Numbered from the stretch's first letter, positions 38,110 to 50,631 are shown. The stretch is 64,000 bases of DNA from Saturnia japonica (GCA_033032175.1 CM065320.1:2046001-2110000), one strand, 5' to 3'. The notes: a model not told the origin generated them from the sequence alone. Translations and numbers: made by a program.

Positions 38110-40000
38110 CCTTTTTCGCAGTCAGCTAATAAAACGGAACCCAAGGATCATTTTGTTGTCCGTCTGGCTGTCCATTCGTTTGTCAAGCCACTTTTCCTTG
38201 AAAACGTCTGTATGTATAAAATTGAAATTAATATCATATACTAAGGCATATGGCCTCAGGCTGTTCTAAAAAATGAAATTTTCTAAGTTAACGCATTAAA
38301 GAGAGTTTAAAATAACACCCACGAACCGATTATTATCGAAACCTAAATGGTCCCGCAGATCCACAGTCTTGAACTTTTGTTTTAATAGAATTTTAGGAAT
38401 AAATCCAAAATAAGGTATTTGTAATTCCATATGAAATTATAATGTAAAAAAATCATTGTTTTTTTTTTCTCGAAAAAGACGAGGTATTGAAATTAATACC
38501 GAATACTAATTTCTATGAACTCAAATAGCTGTTCAAGTTTCTAGGTTAATAGAATAAAAATATACATACCCTCATAATAAATGTTTGAAAGTCGTACTCA
38601 GGGACTAATTATCAAAACCTATAGGGCACTTCCTGCAAGCTTACTACAGTCTTGAAATTTTACACGAAAGAAGGTATTTTAACAAAAGTTAAGGAATAAA
38701 TCAGAAAATAAGGTATTTCCAATCAGTGTAAAATTATAATGCAATAAAATTATATTAAGTTTGATGTTTATCTCGATAAGGGTTTAAAGTTTACATTAAA
38801 AAAAATACAGACCGCTCTATATAATAAAAGTTTAAAAGTCGCACTCAGAGACCGATTCTCAAAACTTATAGGAGACTTCCAAGCTACAAACAATTTTGGA
38901 AGCCCTCCCACAAGTTATGCATATAATGTTATCCATATACCTAATCGTAAACAATGATCATTTATTCATTCATTTATTGTTTTTCACGTATATTTCTAAC
39001 ACAACATACATATTTTTGGTTTCTTCCGTAACATTAATTTATTTATCGTGGTTTAAATACTAGTTATAGTGTATAAGGGTTTAGATCTTTTTAGTTTACA
39101 CAGATGTTTAGTATATTGTAGTAGAAGTTTTCTTTATTACCTATTTGTATTTCCTATATTTAACGGTTTTGGCAGCGCATTCCAAAAAAGCGTGCTTGTA
39201 GTGATTATTTTCCGAGTTGGTTTTATATTATCATTACTTGTTTTTCCTTATGTTTTGTTACATAGCGTTACAAAACATAACCAAAACATTTTTAGTAAAA
39301 AAATAAATACATTTATATATAAAAATATTCACCAAGTGGTTCTCCCTAACTAAACTAGCAAGATCTAAAACGACTAACCTTAATATTAAAACCACGATAA
39401 GTAGTTTAATGTTATAGTAGAAATTAAAAATATTTACGTAACTTTAGAACAATAAATTATTTTATGTTAAAAAATGCGACCTGGATCATTGTTTCAAAAT
39501 TGAGGAGAGCTTTCAAAATTGTATGTACCTTGCTTGGTACCCTTTAGGTTTAGATACTCAGTGACTGATTGCGACTTTAAATTTTTTATTAAGAAGTGCT
39601 GTATCTTTTTGTATGTTAACTTACAAACTTGATTTTTTTTACAGCGGTTTGAAGTCATAGTCAGTATTCGTTATTAATTTCAATTATATATCTCAAGTTA
39701 TTCTCGAGAAAAATAATAATAAAACTTAATACAATTTTGTTACATTATAATTTACACGGAATTATAAATTTCTTATTTTTTTGTTTGTCCTTAAACTTTT
39801 GTTAAAAGACCTGTCTTAATGCGAAATTTCAAGACTGTTTCAAGTTTGCGGGAAGTACTCTGTAGGTTTCGTGAGCGGTATTTTAACTATGAAGTGCGTA
39901 TCTCTTTTAGAAAAACAGAAAGACGGACAACAAAGTGATCCTATAGGGATCCGTTTTCTTTTCATTATGAGTTACGAAACCCTAATGAAAAACTAATTTA
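38110..40000. repeat. Large inverted-repeat element with internal tandem units
   Basis: The left end (38125-38175) has AACGGAACCCAAGGATCATT then TTGTTGTCCGTCTGG. The right end (39915-39960) has the same blocks in reverse complement, and inner blocks such as CTACAGTCTTGAAATTT also mirror each other. Each arm includes repeated units with a period of about 250-275 bp: in the left arm near 38337, 38612 and 38859, each carrying the (A)AACCTATAGGG(C)ACTTCC block. The spacer (about 38960-39470) is unique; its 94-codon frame at 39069-39353 is AT-driven. It resembles a foldback or tandemly amplified nonautonomous element. Confidence 0.55.
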
Positions 40001-41159
40001 TTATTTTTTAAATAAAAAACATAAATTTTATCGTAATATATTGTATAGTCTATTTTTCTTCAATAGCGGGAAATATTAACTTTAAAATGATGTTTCAATT
40101 ATTAATGTTGATAAAGAATTAACAGATATATGAGAAAAACACATTTGAGAAGTAATATTACCGTATTATTATTATTAAATAATAATACCGAGCCTTTCGA
40201 ACATAAAGTGTTATATGGAATATATTCAGATATATAATGATAAATATATTATTTATTTGTACGGGTACTAGGAAAACATGTGAAATATAGAATCATTTAA
40301 TTCTACGGCACAGAAAAAAATATCCACGGTTGAATGAAAAGTATTTGTTACATAGTCGATTAGTTCCGTGAAGTCCGTACGTCTGAGCTTTGATTGTCTC
40401 ATTAGTTATGCAACTACTGCCCATTAAGTTGCAGCTACTGATTGCATCGAATTCTATACGGTTTACCACCTACCTTTACTGTAATATTAACGACAATCAT
40501 CATTACAATTTGACACAGTCAATTTAACAATTAGCTGCTGGAATTTTCTATATTATATTATTTCTCAATTAACATTCGAAATTGTAAGTAAGTTTTGTTA
40601 TGTCATTTACACACGATTTCAGGATTTTATTTTAAATTATAGTTAATATTTACAAATAGCTGAAGTTGCGGAAAAGGAATAAAAAATGCGAGGTGTTATA
40701 TGACGCTTGCCAGATGTGAACCATTTAAATTTAATCAAATTTTTATATCGAAATATGAATAAATAAAACAAAAAATACATAGTCCTTAATAAAGTAAAAT
40801 ATGAATTACATATATTTCATTATTTATAAAATAAATATATTTTAATGATGTATTAAAAAATTTAAATGAAGTTTTACAGTATTGCTAAATTCACTTAAAT
40901 TCACGAATAACATATTATAAAGTTATAACTAACACTAACACACACTTAAAGTAGTGAGTGTGTGTTGTAGCGGAAAGTGTAAATGTTGAGCTCTGTGTTA
41001 GAAAGAGTCGACCAGACGTGATGTTGACCTAATAGCACGTAGCGACGTCCCATAATGATGCTTTTACTCTCGCCTAAATACGCTATTAGATGTTTCACAT
41101 CAAGGACTGTTCTTCTACCTACAATAAGTACAAAGTTCGGCTTCTTGTAAGTGGGAATA
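40001..41159. other. Intergenic, with a short perfect hairpin
   Basis: AT-rich with no gene. The 10-bp perfect stem AACACACACT (40937-40946) pairs with AGTGTGTGTT (40957-40966) around a 10-nt loop. It is probably a chance or microsatellite-derived hairpin. Confidence 0.4.
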
Positions 41160-41410
41160 TTATAATATCAGCCCGTAAGTGTCTCATCACCGGGTAAAAG
41201 CGTCTTCCCAGGGGAAGGTACGGCATTAATTACTACACCAACCCAGGACATATTCAGGTTTCCTCGCGATACTATCAGCCAATAATGTTACCAATTTGAA
41301 TTAGTAAATGTACGCGAATTTCGAAAAATACGTTGGTATATGCCGACGTTGGAACCTGCGTACATCGAATCTATATTCTGCCGGTCTAAGCCACTCGACC
41401 ACAATGACTA
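41160..41410 (-). repeat. SINE family S2 copy
   Basis: It holds AGCCCGTAAGTGTCTCATC, GGGGAAGGTACGGCATTAAT, AATGTTACCAATTTGAATTA, TGGTATATGCCGACGTTGG and ATTCTGCCGGTCTAAGCC. These appear in the same order at 4010-4290 and 47560-47880. The tRNA-like head is at the right on the minus strand (GGAACCTGCGTAC is a decayed B box complement). Confidence 0.6.
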
Positions 41411-42043
41411 AAATATTAGACTTTGCTAAAATGTTTATTTAGTCTTTAAGTAAATCCTAAAGAGATATGCGGCATAAGTTAACATAGAAACGGTGTCCTT
41501 AGATATATCTGTCTTCACTCTCTCAGTCGTTTCGCAGGGATAGGTTAAAAAAACCCTCGGTGGTTTATTGATACCAGAACTATGCTTCTGCCAGTGTTTA
41601 ATTTATCCCTATAAAGTTGTTTTGATAAAAAATAACTCGACAAACGTTGGTGGTCTCTGGATATCTAATTATATAAAAAAGTATCAGACTATCTGTGTTT
41701 GATCTTGACAAGAATTTTTCAATTTCCGCAAACTATCTTAGAGTGATAAAATTATTATATTTGATAGGTTTTTCGGTTCAGTAACGATGACTCGTGCCAT
41801 ACCTTTATTTACGCAGTCAAATAGAAAATTGATGCGGTCGAAATACTCCATCCAGACAAAGACTTGTTACTTAGAAATTGGTAAACTTAATGTCAGTGAC
41901 ACTGCGGATTATTATTCTTGTATACACTAAAATTATATTTGGAATTACTCATACTGTTCGGATATTGTGGAACGGAACTGGCATCAATAAATAAATGAAT
42001 AAAATGGATTGATTTTCTTTTATAAAATACTTGTTTTGATTAA

Positions 42044-42565
42044 TCTATAAAATTAATAAAATTGAAGTGTCTGTTTGTAATGTCAAAATAACAGCTTTTT
42101 ACTAAATGCATATGAAAGTGTATCCGATAACTATAACAAAACAGGCATTTTTAAAAATTTGTCGGTCTGTCTGTCTGTTTGTTCCGGGTAATCTCCGAAA
42201 TGGTTGGACCGATTTTGACGGGATTTTCACTGGTAGATAGCTGAATTTATAGGAAGTAACTTAGGCTACTTTTATTTTACAAAAACAATTAGCGTTCCGC
42301 ACAAATAAAAAAAAACTGGTCATGGCGAATCGATTCGGGCGCTTCAATGGCTTATGCTAAGGAAACCATAAGAGATATAGCAAACTAATGTACTACATAA
42401 TTGTAGGCATTAAAAAGACGTACAAAAAAGTCTGGGAGAGTATACGTCTATCTTCTAAGAAAGACCCATAATAAGCATCTTGTCTTTAAAATAGCCGGGA
42501 GCGGGGGAGCAAGATTCGCGCGGGCATTCTGTAGTCCACGTGAGCGAAACCACGGGCACAGCTAG
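42044..42565 (+). mobile_element. Non-autonomous Helitron, Lep1-like, 522 bp
   Basis: It begins TCTATAAAATTAATAAAATT after an A and ends CCACGGGCACAGCTAG before a T. An imperfect stem (CGTG...CACG) sits about 15 nt from the CTAG. It aligns over its whole length with 49558-50087 and with 7017-7539 in reverse. The internal (TCTG)n tract is short. No open frame. Confidence 0.75.
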
Positions 42566-42714
42566 TAATATAAAAAATCATTTTTCACAAAAAGGTGAGC
42601 TTATTGAGTGTTTAAGAAAGAAATGTAGGGTACAGATATATTTGGAGAAATTTCTATACTTGGTTTAACCCGACTGGTAAAATAACTCTCCATCCTACGG
42701 AACATCTCAGCCAA

Positions 42715-42865
42715 ATAACTTTGTGTTGTATTCCTGCGGTAAGTAAGAGTTCCAGAGCTCCTTCGGAAGTGGCGGTTCAAGGCTGGCAACGCGCTAGTGC
42801 CACGGTAACCGCTTACCATTAAGTAGGTTGCAAGTTTGATTGCCACCTTAGTTGTTTAATAAAAA
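42715..42865. repeat. Interspersed repeat family S3, copy 2
   Basis: It contains TTGTGTTGTATTCCTGCGG, TTCCAGAGCTCCTTCGGAAG, GGCTGGCAACGCGCTAG and GATTGCCACCTTAGTTGTTT in the same order as the copy at 11790. Confidence 0.65.
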
Positions 42866-43699
42866 GATAAGAAATCTTTTTTCATATCCAAATTTCACAT
42901 AAACGTGAGCTAAATGTCTCAAGACATTTTCTGCTCGCCATACTGCGTGCTGAGTTAGAGAGTAAAGAAAATTAAAGACGTAAAGATAAGCTGTCTATAT
43001 TTATTATTGAACAAATTTTAAATTCATAAATATTATAATTATTTATACCTTAATTTAAGTATAAAATAAACAGCTTTATTAAGCATTTAATATTGATGAA
43101 TTAAGAGACGTGATATAAGATATTATAAAAGCTTTATGGGGGCTGCGATCCAGATAACGTTATCTAAGTTTGAGAAGGCAGATATATGAAACTTGGTTCG
43201 AATTAGTATATCCTGTGCGTTATCTACACACTTTGTTAAATGTTTCGTTTTATCAAATTTAAAATCCAAAGTAGCATTATATAAATTAAAACGGCTGGTT
43301 CAAATAATGATCAGGCGCTACCTTTTAGAAATAAACATTAACAAATTGCTTTTAGGAAGATATTTTTGTAATGTTACTTGTTTGTGGATGGTTCTATCTT
43401 TAGTGATCAATTTATCGGCTCGTTAGTGACTGATAAATTTGATTCGATTGCTCTATGACTATAAAGCAGTATATCAAGATTAATACCACGATAAATATGG
43501 TGAGAATGTCTCTTACAATATATTATGCACCGACTTTTAAAATCCTTTCTATATACACGTGTAAGTAGCAAGGATAACAAAGCATTAAAATTTTTGGGTA
43601 ATTGCGTTATTATGATTATTAGTATAAATTCAAAAAAAAAAATTAATAGTAGCGCGACAAATGACTGCACTTTGCCTCATAGTAAGAATAATAAGTTTT

Positions 43700-43960
43700 A
43701 ATTTTGAAGCAATTAGGGGTTCAGTGGTAGCATGTGCGGACGCGAACGACGCGAGTTCGAATCCTTACAATAAGCCTAAGCTTCAGTGAAGGAAAACATC
43801 GTGATGAAACCATAGCATGGTAGTAGGTTATTTTCTGATGCTGTCGCCAAACATCTTTAGATGCGTTCCGACAGCTGCACTTGAGAGCTAGTTTATCCAC
43901 TAGGCTTACCGTGTCACCGTCTTGGGCCACATCGTCAATTAACATCGGATAAGATTGTTG
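43700..43960 (+). repeat. tRNA-derived SINE family S1, copy with A and B boxes
   Basis: This is the best preserved head of the family. The A box is in GGTTCAGTGGTAGCATGTG (about 43718-43736) and the B box in GCGAGTTCGAATCC (43751-43764), at the spacing of a pol III promoter. The body then matches the reversed copies, with CTTCAGTGAAGGAAAACATC then GTGATGAAACC. The presence of both boxes shows that the family is tRNA-derived. Confidence 0.75.
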
Positions 43961-45004
43961 CCATAACGCTACACCTAAGGATAAAAAATAAATTATTCAA
44001 AAACAGCGGTTACTATTGATAAATCGAGAGTCCATAGCCGGATAGGACGACTTGCAAGCCTCTCGGTAGCTGATATCGTAAAGCGATAAAACAAAAGAGA
44101 GTTACTATGACAGGTTTATTACCATGTATGTAGCGTGTGTAGTAAGCGTGCGAGTTGTCCTTCGTTTTTTTTTAGATTTGGGGCCGCAAAAAGCACTTGC
44201 CAATGTCAATGTTTCTAGGTTTTTGTAAAATTTTCTATTATACAAAGTGGGATCTTCTGACAAGATGGTGGAACTATCTAGAAAACTTTTGTGACATCTC
44301 AAAATGCATGCTCTCACTTTATATTTATAATCCACTTAAAAATATGCACAACAACCAAACTATATCAAGCAAAATGCTACCAATGTTACATAATATAGGG
44401 TCAAAAAACCTAAGTTCATGAATTAAAAAAGACAACAACATACAACATGTCACCTAGAAGAACCCACCAAAAGCAAACCTTGCGAATTGAATGCAGAATT
44501 AAGGAATTCGATAGTGATTTAACCTAATTAGAATTATTGTTGTCGATAAATTTCAATGTTGTTTAAATTTAACATTTACGTCTTGGGTAACATAATTAAA
44601 AAACAAGGTACTTAATAATTTATGAATAATTTTTTTATCAATTATTTCATACAAAGCAATCAAACGTCAAAAATAAATCAATGAAATTTAATCGTCATCA
44701 GATTAATTTTTCGCCATTTCTCGTGCTTCTTGATGAATGTTTTTTGTAACTTAAGTTGATGAAATCGTTGATCACTCATTAATAAAAGCAAAAAAATAAC
44801 ACTGAGGGGTCGCAACTTGAGCATTAACGCAATCAATAAGCGTACGATAGTTTTCAAATGCAGCACTCACATCGCTATAGTAGAGGGCGTGTGAGGCGAG
44901 CCGTGTAGACGATGGGGGCAGATGCTCCCGCTTTAACTCAGGCTCCAACCGCATTCAACTCGCGTGCTCACTATACATGGTGGTCGCGATCTATTCGGGT
45001 ACAA
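43961..45004. other. Intergenic; balanced-composition segment at 44680-44960
   Basis: No gene is established. The 44680-44960 segment has coding-like texture on the minus strand, with a frame at 44772-44954 reading for example SDVSAAFENYRTLIDCVNAQ, but the frame ends and I recognise no family. It directly abuts the LINE 3' fragment to its right. Confidence 0.3.
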
Positions 45005-45260
45005 ATCCCTTTTTTTCGATCTGCCCTTACTGTTAGCCTGGGGGGCCTTATCCAAAAACAGAGCTGTTGATGGGTTTTACAGCTTTACCAGGCTTGGGGG
45101 CGAGCGCTTAAGTCACTCAGCTATGAAAGCATGGGCAACAAACGCGCAAATGTGCCAAAGTGGCCGGACCTCGGCTTGGGGGCTCTTGCCGCGATTGCAA
45201 ACAAGTCGCGTTCTGACTAATTCCCTATCCGTAAAATAAGAGCTAAACTAACATATAGTA
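45005..45260 (-). mobile_element. 3' end fragment of the 28412 jockey-like LINE family
   Basis: The T run at about 45009-45016 (a poly(A) tail on the minus strand) is followed by TACTGTTAGCCTGGGGGGCC, TTATCCAAAAACAGAGC, AGTGGCCGGACCTCGGC and CTAATTCCCTATCC. All have close counterparts at 28440-28640. Only about 250 bp of the 3'UTR is present, a severe 5' truncation. Divergence from the other copy is visible, so the insertions are of different age or subfamily. Confidence 0.75.
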
Positions 45261-46234
45261 CAGAACCCTTACAACCTGAATGATTATTGAATATACATTG
45301 ACGGATCTGGGAATGTTAGAAACTTAAGCTTGTAACTATGGTAGGTGTATGTTGTGTATTGGTGTACGTTGGTCGTATCCTAATATCCAGCAAATTTGGT
45401 ACGTACGTACTACATATTTATTTATTTATGTAATTGTAGTTCCTAATTGAGAGTTTTATCTTGAAAGACCAGACATACAGACATTAGCAAATGTAATCAA
45501 TACTTACCAGGACCAACACGTTAGCCTTAAATATTGGTGGGTATTATTAAACGGTTAAACACCGTGGCGGTAGGAAGCTGAACTGAACAAATTGGTGGAG
45601 CACTTGCAACTTTTGGTTCGCTTTACATTTAAACTAATAACCGTGAAAGCGGAAATTAGGTACAGAAGGATATCGTTTTCTGATTAATTATATATATGTA
45701 CACATGACACGATATATCAAAATATGATTTCCGATAATAAGGGTATGAAGTCATCAATTGCAGATATTCATAAACGTTTATTTCAAGTAAGTAACTCTTA
45801 ACTCTTTGTTACAACAGTAAAAGAACGGGCAGTAAAACAAAACGATCATTTAGCGGTGGAAGCACACTTTAGAATCATAGCGTTTTTTTTTTGTAATATA
45901 CGTGAAGATTTCGTTGGTCAAGTAATTACCAGCAAATTATTTACTTTGGTCTTAATGTATAATGATATGACCTGTAAATTTTAGAAAAGAAAATAAATAA
46001 ACTAGGACCACTGAAGGCGGGCCAAGATTTTTTTAATATGCACTACATAATATTTTATGATGCTCGTTAGAGTGGTAGGTACTAACTACTATACGATATT
46101 GAAATTTTGCTAGATCTATATTTATGCTTAGGCATATTCTTTATGGTGTTAATTTTAAAATATTTGTAATGCTTTTATGAACGCGATTAATAAATTAATC
46201 AAAACTATTTATGTTTTTTCCGAATTTCATGATA

Positions 46235-46574
46235 AAGAGTTTGACATTTAAACAAATTTTGTTTTTCTTTTTGTTGACCGGCTTGAGCGGTTTTAATGAA
46301 ATTTTATACAGGGGAAGTAAGTATTTTAATGCCACATTTAATGGGATAAAAACTTCAAGAATTATTTATTTTTTAAAATAAATACAAACATGTTTTTATT
46401 TGTTCTTAACCGATTTTAACGATTGTACGCACAAGGAGTATGTGATAGATAATCCAAAATTAATAGGTTATAAAAGTAATCAATATAATCTCAGAAAAAA
46501 TCTATGAGTGAAAATTAAATCACATGACGTACAATAATTACTTCGTAATAAACGTGTGCTATGGACACAACTAG
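46235..46574 (+). mobile_element. Helitron-like fragment with a CTAG end
   Basis: It carries GAGCGGTTTTAATGAAATTT, ACAGGGGAAGTAAGTATTTT and TTCTTAACCGATTTTAACG, and ends ATGGACACAACTAG before a T. The units are those of the 11135-11747 and 50482-53836 elements. The 5' end is uncertain. Confidence 0.5.
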
Positions 46575-47199
46575 TTTGTAATAATAATGACAATTAAATA
46601 GAAATGAGACAGACCAAAAATTCTTAATTACGATAAAATAAGTAGAAATGTCGACATAATTTCATGTGGATTAATGACAGTTTTGCAGCTTACACTTAAT
46701 TACTTATTTTCCATACAAGTTCCATACAATTTATGAAAGAAAAATATAGTATATTTTAATGTATTGTAATTAATTATGTTACTTTTTTTATTGAAGAGGT
46801 ATGTAATGAACTTTACAATTATTATCAAAGTTAGTATGTTTTAGTATTCCGTTTAATTGTAATTTCTAATATTGACGTATTTATTATTAATTTAAATTTA
46901 TTTTATTAAACACTTTGGTATTTTTGCTTTTAGATAAATGAAACCACTAACTCAGTGACATACCAATGTTCTAATCATATTATATTGTGCGTTTGCTTAT
47001 AATGAGTTAAAATTTATTTCATTATAAAATAATATAGTTATGGGGACTCATGACATGTACTGCCATTAAATACCAAACTAAGCAAAGCATTTATGTCACC
47101 AAACAGATAATCTACTTAAGTAAAACGAAAGAGATTTTCCGTTGTTCGCGCATCGTTTTCATTTCTTTTTGTTTTACTACTGATATACTTGGTATTTAC

Positions 47200-47277
47200 C
47201 TTAAAAAAAATATATCACGATATCGTAATAAATAATAATCCTGTAGATAACGCGTGCGGAGCCGCGGGCACAGCTAG
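47200..47277 (+). mobile_element. Helitron 3' tail
   Basis: The tail GTGCGGAGCCGCGGGCACAG followed by CTAG and then T is the CTAG-terminated GC-rich end seen in other Helitron copies. The element body to the left is not recognisable, so only the terminus is annotated. Confidence 0.5.
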
Positions 47278-47289
47278 TATACTACAAAA

Positions 47290-47400
47290 TATTTAACACC
47301 CAGACACACAGCTGACAATTATGCTCTTATCACAAAAGTCACTCTTGTGCGGAGATCAAACTCGTGACCCTAACTCAATAGTAAGGTTTACTACCAAGAG
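47290..47400 (-). repeat. tRNA-derived repeat fragment, second copy
   Basis: It holds GCTGACAATTATGCTCTTAT, then CACAAAAGTCACTCTTG and a decayed B box complement GATCAAACTCGTGACCC. It is related to 15845-15960. Confidence 0.5.
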
Positions 47401-47559
47401 TCACTCCGTCAAGAGACCAATCGTTCTGAACTGTGATTTATTATTGTTCGGGAAAATATGATGTACTACAGTAAATACTAATGTAAGTGTTGCCGATTCC
47501 AGTTTACCACTTCATTAAGGTTTTTGTTTTTTTTGTGGAATAACAAAATTATAGGTATA

Positions 47560-47885
47560 TACAGTAGTAGCAACGAATATATACCTAGGGCAAATTCACT
47601 TAACCAGCACAATGTATTGGCGATTCCAACCGCCCCGAAATCCATAGTTGTATATTTTCATATACAGTGGTAGGCACTACAAGAACTTTTCTCAAACATT
47701 CAGGTTGCGTCACACTGCTTTCCTTCGTCATCAGCTGATAGTGTTACCAATTGAAATCAGTAAATGTACACGAATTCCGCAGAAACTCCGTGGTACATGC
47801 CGGGGCTCAAACCTGCAGACATTAAATCGATATTCTGCCGGTCTATTCCATTCGACTACCAGAACTTCAAATACTGTGAAATAAT
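47560..47885 (-). repeat. SINE family S2, longest copy
   Basis: Blocks in order: TATTGGCGATTCCAACCG, TTTTCTCAAACATTCAGG, GTGTTACCAATTGAAATCAG, GTGGTACATGCCGGGGCTC, AAACCTGCAGACATTAAATC and ATTCTGCCGGTCTATTCCAT. The copies at 4010 and 41160 are partial versions. Three open frames of 64-78 codons here are by-products of the repeat. Confidence 0.6.
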
Positions 47886-49557
47886 ATGTATCGTAAATGC
47901 AACGAAAGTAAGATTCGGTCTTTATCAAAACAGAATAAAATTCAAAGGATATTATTAAAGTTGATTCAAGCTCATATAGAACCGAATGGTAATTTTCTTT
48001 CGTTTGTTAATAGATAAGTCATAATATTTACTGTCACTCACCACCTGGTTAGGTCATCGAACTGACTTGTCATGTTGAAGCGGAGGAGCGTCAAGTTTCC
48101 ATTTTGATCCTGACAAGCGTATCTCCCGAATTTGGAGGGGTAAATACTTAATCGTCGTATCCGAAATATAGTGTAAGTACATTTTATCATTGAAATATTG
48201 TATGTAGTTATATTATGAAATATTTATAAGGATTTAGTGATTCCATATTATGTATGCAGTTTTTTGATTACCGATATTTTTCATCGATTAGGCTGGAGGT
48301 GAATTAAAGTGAATTTTAGGAGTGGTAATTAATGGCTCACTAGTAGTAGTATTCTCGGACGAGGCACTGATTGACGTGGGTCCAATTCCTGTAACGAATT
48401 TCAGCTTGAACTCGAATTGCCTCATTACCTTAGTGATTATTATTGTCAATAGGCTCGCCTCCTAATACATGGAACCGAAAAAAAAATCTAGTGAACTGTG
48501 GATATAAATCAGTACACCTTTGCCTAACCATTCGGGGATACATCTGTATAGGTGTGATGGTACGCTATGTTATGCTGAAGGAAATCATCAAAACAAGATC
48601 ATTTGCTAATTTTCACCGAGGCTGCTATTTAATTTTACTTCATATTTTCATTGTATTTCATTTGTGTATTCCGGAACTTTAGATCCAGTCCTTTCTAGGT
48701 TTAGCATATTGATATATTCAGCCACAAAATAGCTTATCATTCAGTAAGGTTCTTGGCAAACATTGGCAAATAGTTCGATTAAAAAAACAATAAGAGCAAT
48801 TGTAAAATCAGTTGATTCTAGATGCAATTGGTAAGGTCGAAATTTAATGAAAACTATTGCTAGACCATGCAAACTGTAAGCGCTGGTAAACGAAAACTGG
48901 ATATATCAATGATGATACATTTCTTGTGGCGCGCGAGTCTCCACGATCATTTTATGTGGCTTAATTCGATCGTAGCCAGTGGCGGTATCGAGCCTAATTA
49001 TTTGAATAGCGCGACACGACGTCCCTTTGATTAAAGCCGATAACTTGTTCCACCAGTCAATGAGTGGAGATGTTTTTGGAATTATCTTATAAATTTTTAC
49101 ACATGCTTCTATTTATAAAAACCGTTCCCTGTTCTATTATTCTTGAATTATTACATTTTCTAACAATTGCTAAGGACACGACAATTCGCTACTTGACTCA
49201 TATTATTGGCGCAATAAATAAATATTTTCTGTAGTATTTGACTTAAGAAACCAATATTTATCGATTTCAGATATTAAAAGTGTAAGATGGGTATATTTTT
49301 TTTAGTTCTGAAAACGCTATTGTCGATTTTGTGACATCATAGGACTCTAAGCAAATTTCATGTTGGATCTTATACGGGTAAAATTCACTATATAGTCTGT
49401 GCTGTGACATTGACATTATGACATAAAAAGTATCAAGATTTTTACAATGATGAAATTCAATTTTTACAATTTTAAATGAATTTTTACAATGGTACAATTC
49501 GTAATAACGAGGAGCCGTTAAAAAAAGTTGAAGTTAGAATGATGAACGTTTGCTAAA
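47886..49557. other. Intergenic; unique island at 48890-49070
   Basis: No gene. The 48890-49070 stretch is non-repetitive and less AT-rich (TGTGGCGCGCGAGTCTCC, CGTAGCCAGTGGCGGTATCG, AGCGCGACACGACGTCCC). This is the texture of conserved regulatory DNA. A degenerate tRNA-like piece may lie at 48320-48420. Confidence 0.3.
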
Positions 49558-50087
49558 TCTATACAATTAATAAAACTGAAGTGTCTATTTGTAATGTCAA
49601 AATAACAGTTTTTTACTAAATGCATATGAAAGTATACAAGAAACCTATAACAAAAAGCCCATTATAAAATTTTTGTCTGTCTGTCTGTCTGTATGTTTGT
49701 TCCTGGTAATCTCCGAAATGGTTGGACCGATTTTGACAGGATTTTCACTGGTAGATAGCTGAATTCATAGGAAGTAACTTAGGATACTTTTATTTTACAA
49801 AAAGAATTAGCGTTCCGCACAAATAAAAAAAAACTGGTCATGAAGAATCAATTCGAGCGATTAAATGGCTTACGCTGAGTAAACCATAAGAGATATATCA
49901 AATTAATGTAATACATAATAATAGGCATTAAAAAGACCTACAAAAAAGTTCATGAGAGCATACATTTATCTTCTAATAATAAATAACCCACAATAAGCAT
50001 TTTTGTCTTTAAAATAGCCAGGAGCGGGGGAGTAAGATTCTCGCGGGCATTCTGTAGTCCACGTGAGCGAAGCCACGGGCACAGCTA
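49558..50087 (+). mobile_element. Non-autonomous Helitron, Lep1-like, 530 bp
   Basis: It begins TCTATACAATTAATAAAACT after an A and ends AGCCACGGGCACAGCTAG before a T. It is very close to the 42044 copy and to the reversed 7017 copy. A (TGTC)n-type tract at about 49675-49690 is longer than in the sister copies. No coding capacity. Confidence 0.75.
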
Positions 50088-50631
50088 GTGTCAAATATTT
50101 GTTTTCGACCCTGATGACGTCACAGCAGAGATAATAATAGACTAATATGGCTGGCTGACAGCGTTACCGCCTGTTTACGAAAAGTAACGGTTTAAAATAA
50201 AGTTTTACGATTTTCTAGATTCTAAAAAAATATGGTAATATGATTTAACTGTGCAATTAGGCACATTGCTGCATCGATGCACCGATGTGAAAAAATATAA
50301 AAATGACCAGAATATTTTTTATTTTATTATTTCATTTATATATAGTTTTTACAACTGTTAACACTAAACAGGAAAATAATGAAAATTGACTATTTATCTA
50401 TGAATAAAAAACAATTTAATTCTATATTATCAAGCATGTAGTTTTGTCTGAACATGTTTTTTATTTATTTTCTGATAACAGTCTATATATTATAAAGGAC
50501 ACTGATCACCAAAATGACATTTTTATTGCCTGTCTTTCTATGTTTGTATGTCTGGATTTAACACTAAAATGGATTGACCTATTTTTATGAAATGTTGTAT
50601 ACGGGAAGCATATGTTATTCCATAACAATGG

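Noticed and set aside
39069..39353. 94-codon hydrophobic frame
   Set aside because: It lies in the spacer of a large inverted repeat, and the hydrophobicity follows from T-rich codons.
40937..40966. Perfect 10-bp hairpin as a terminator or miRNA precursor
   Set aside because: Too short for a miRNA precursor, made of CA/TG repeats, and stem-loop terminators are not expected in an insect genome.
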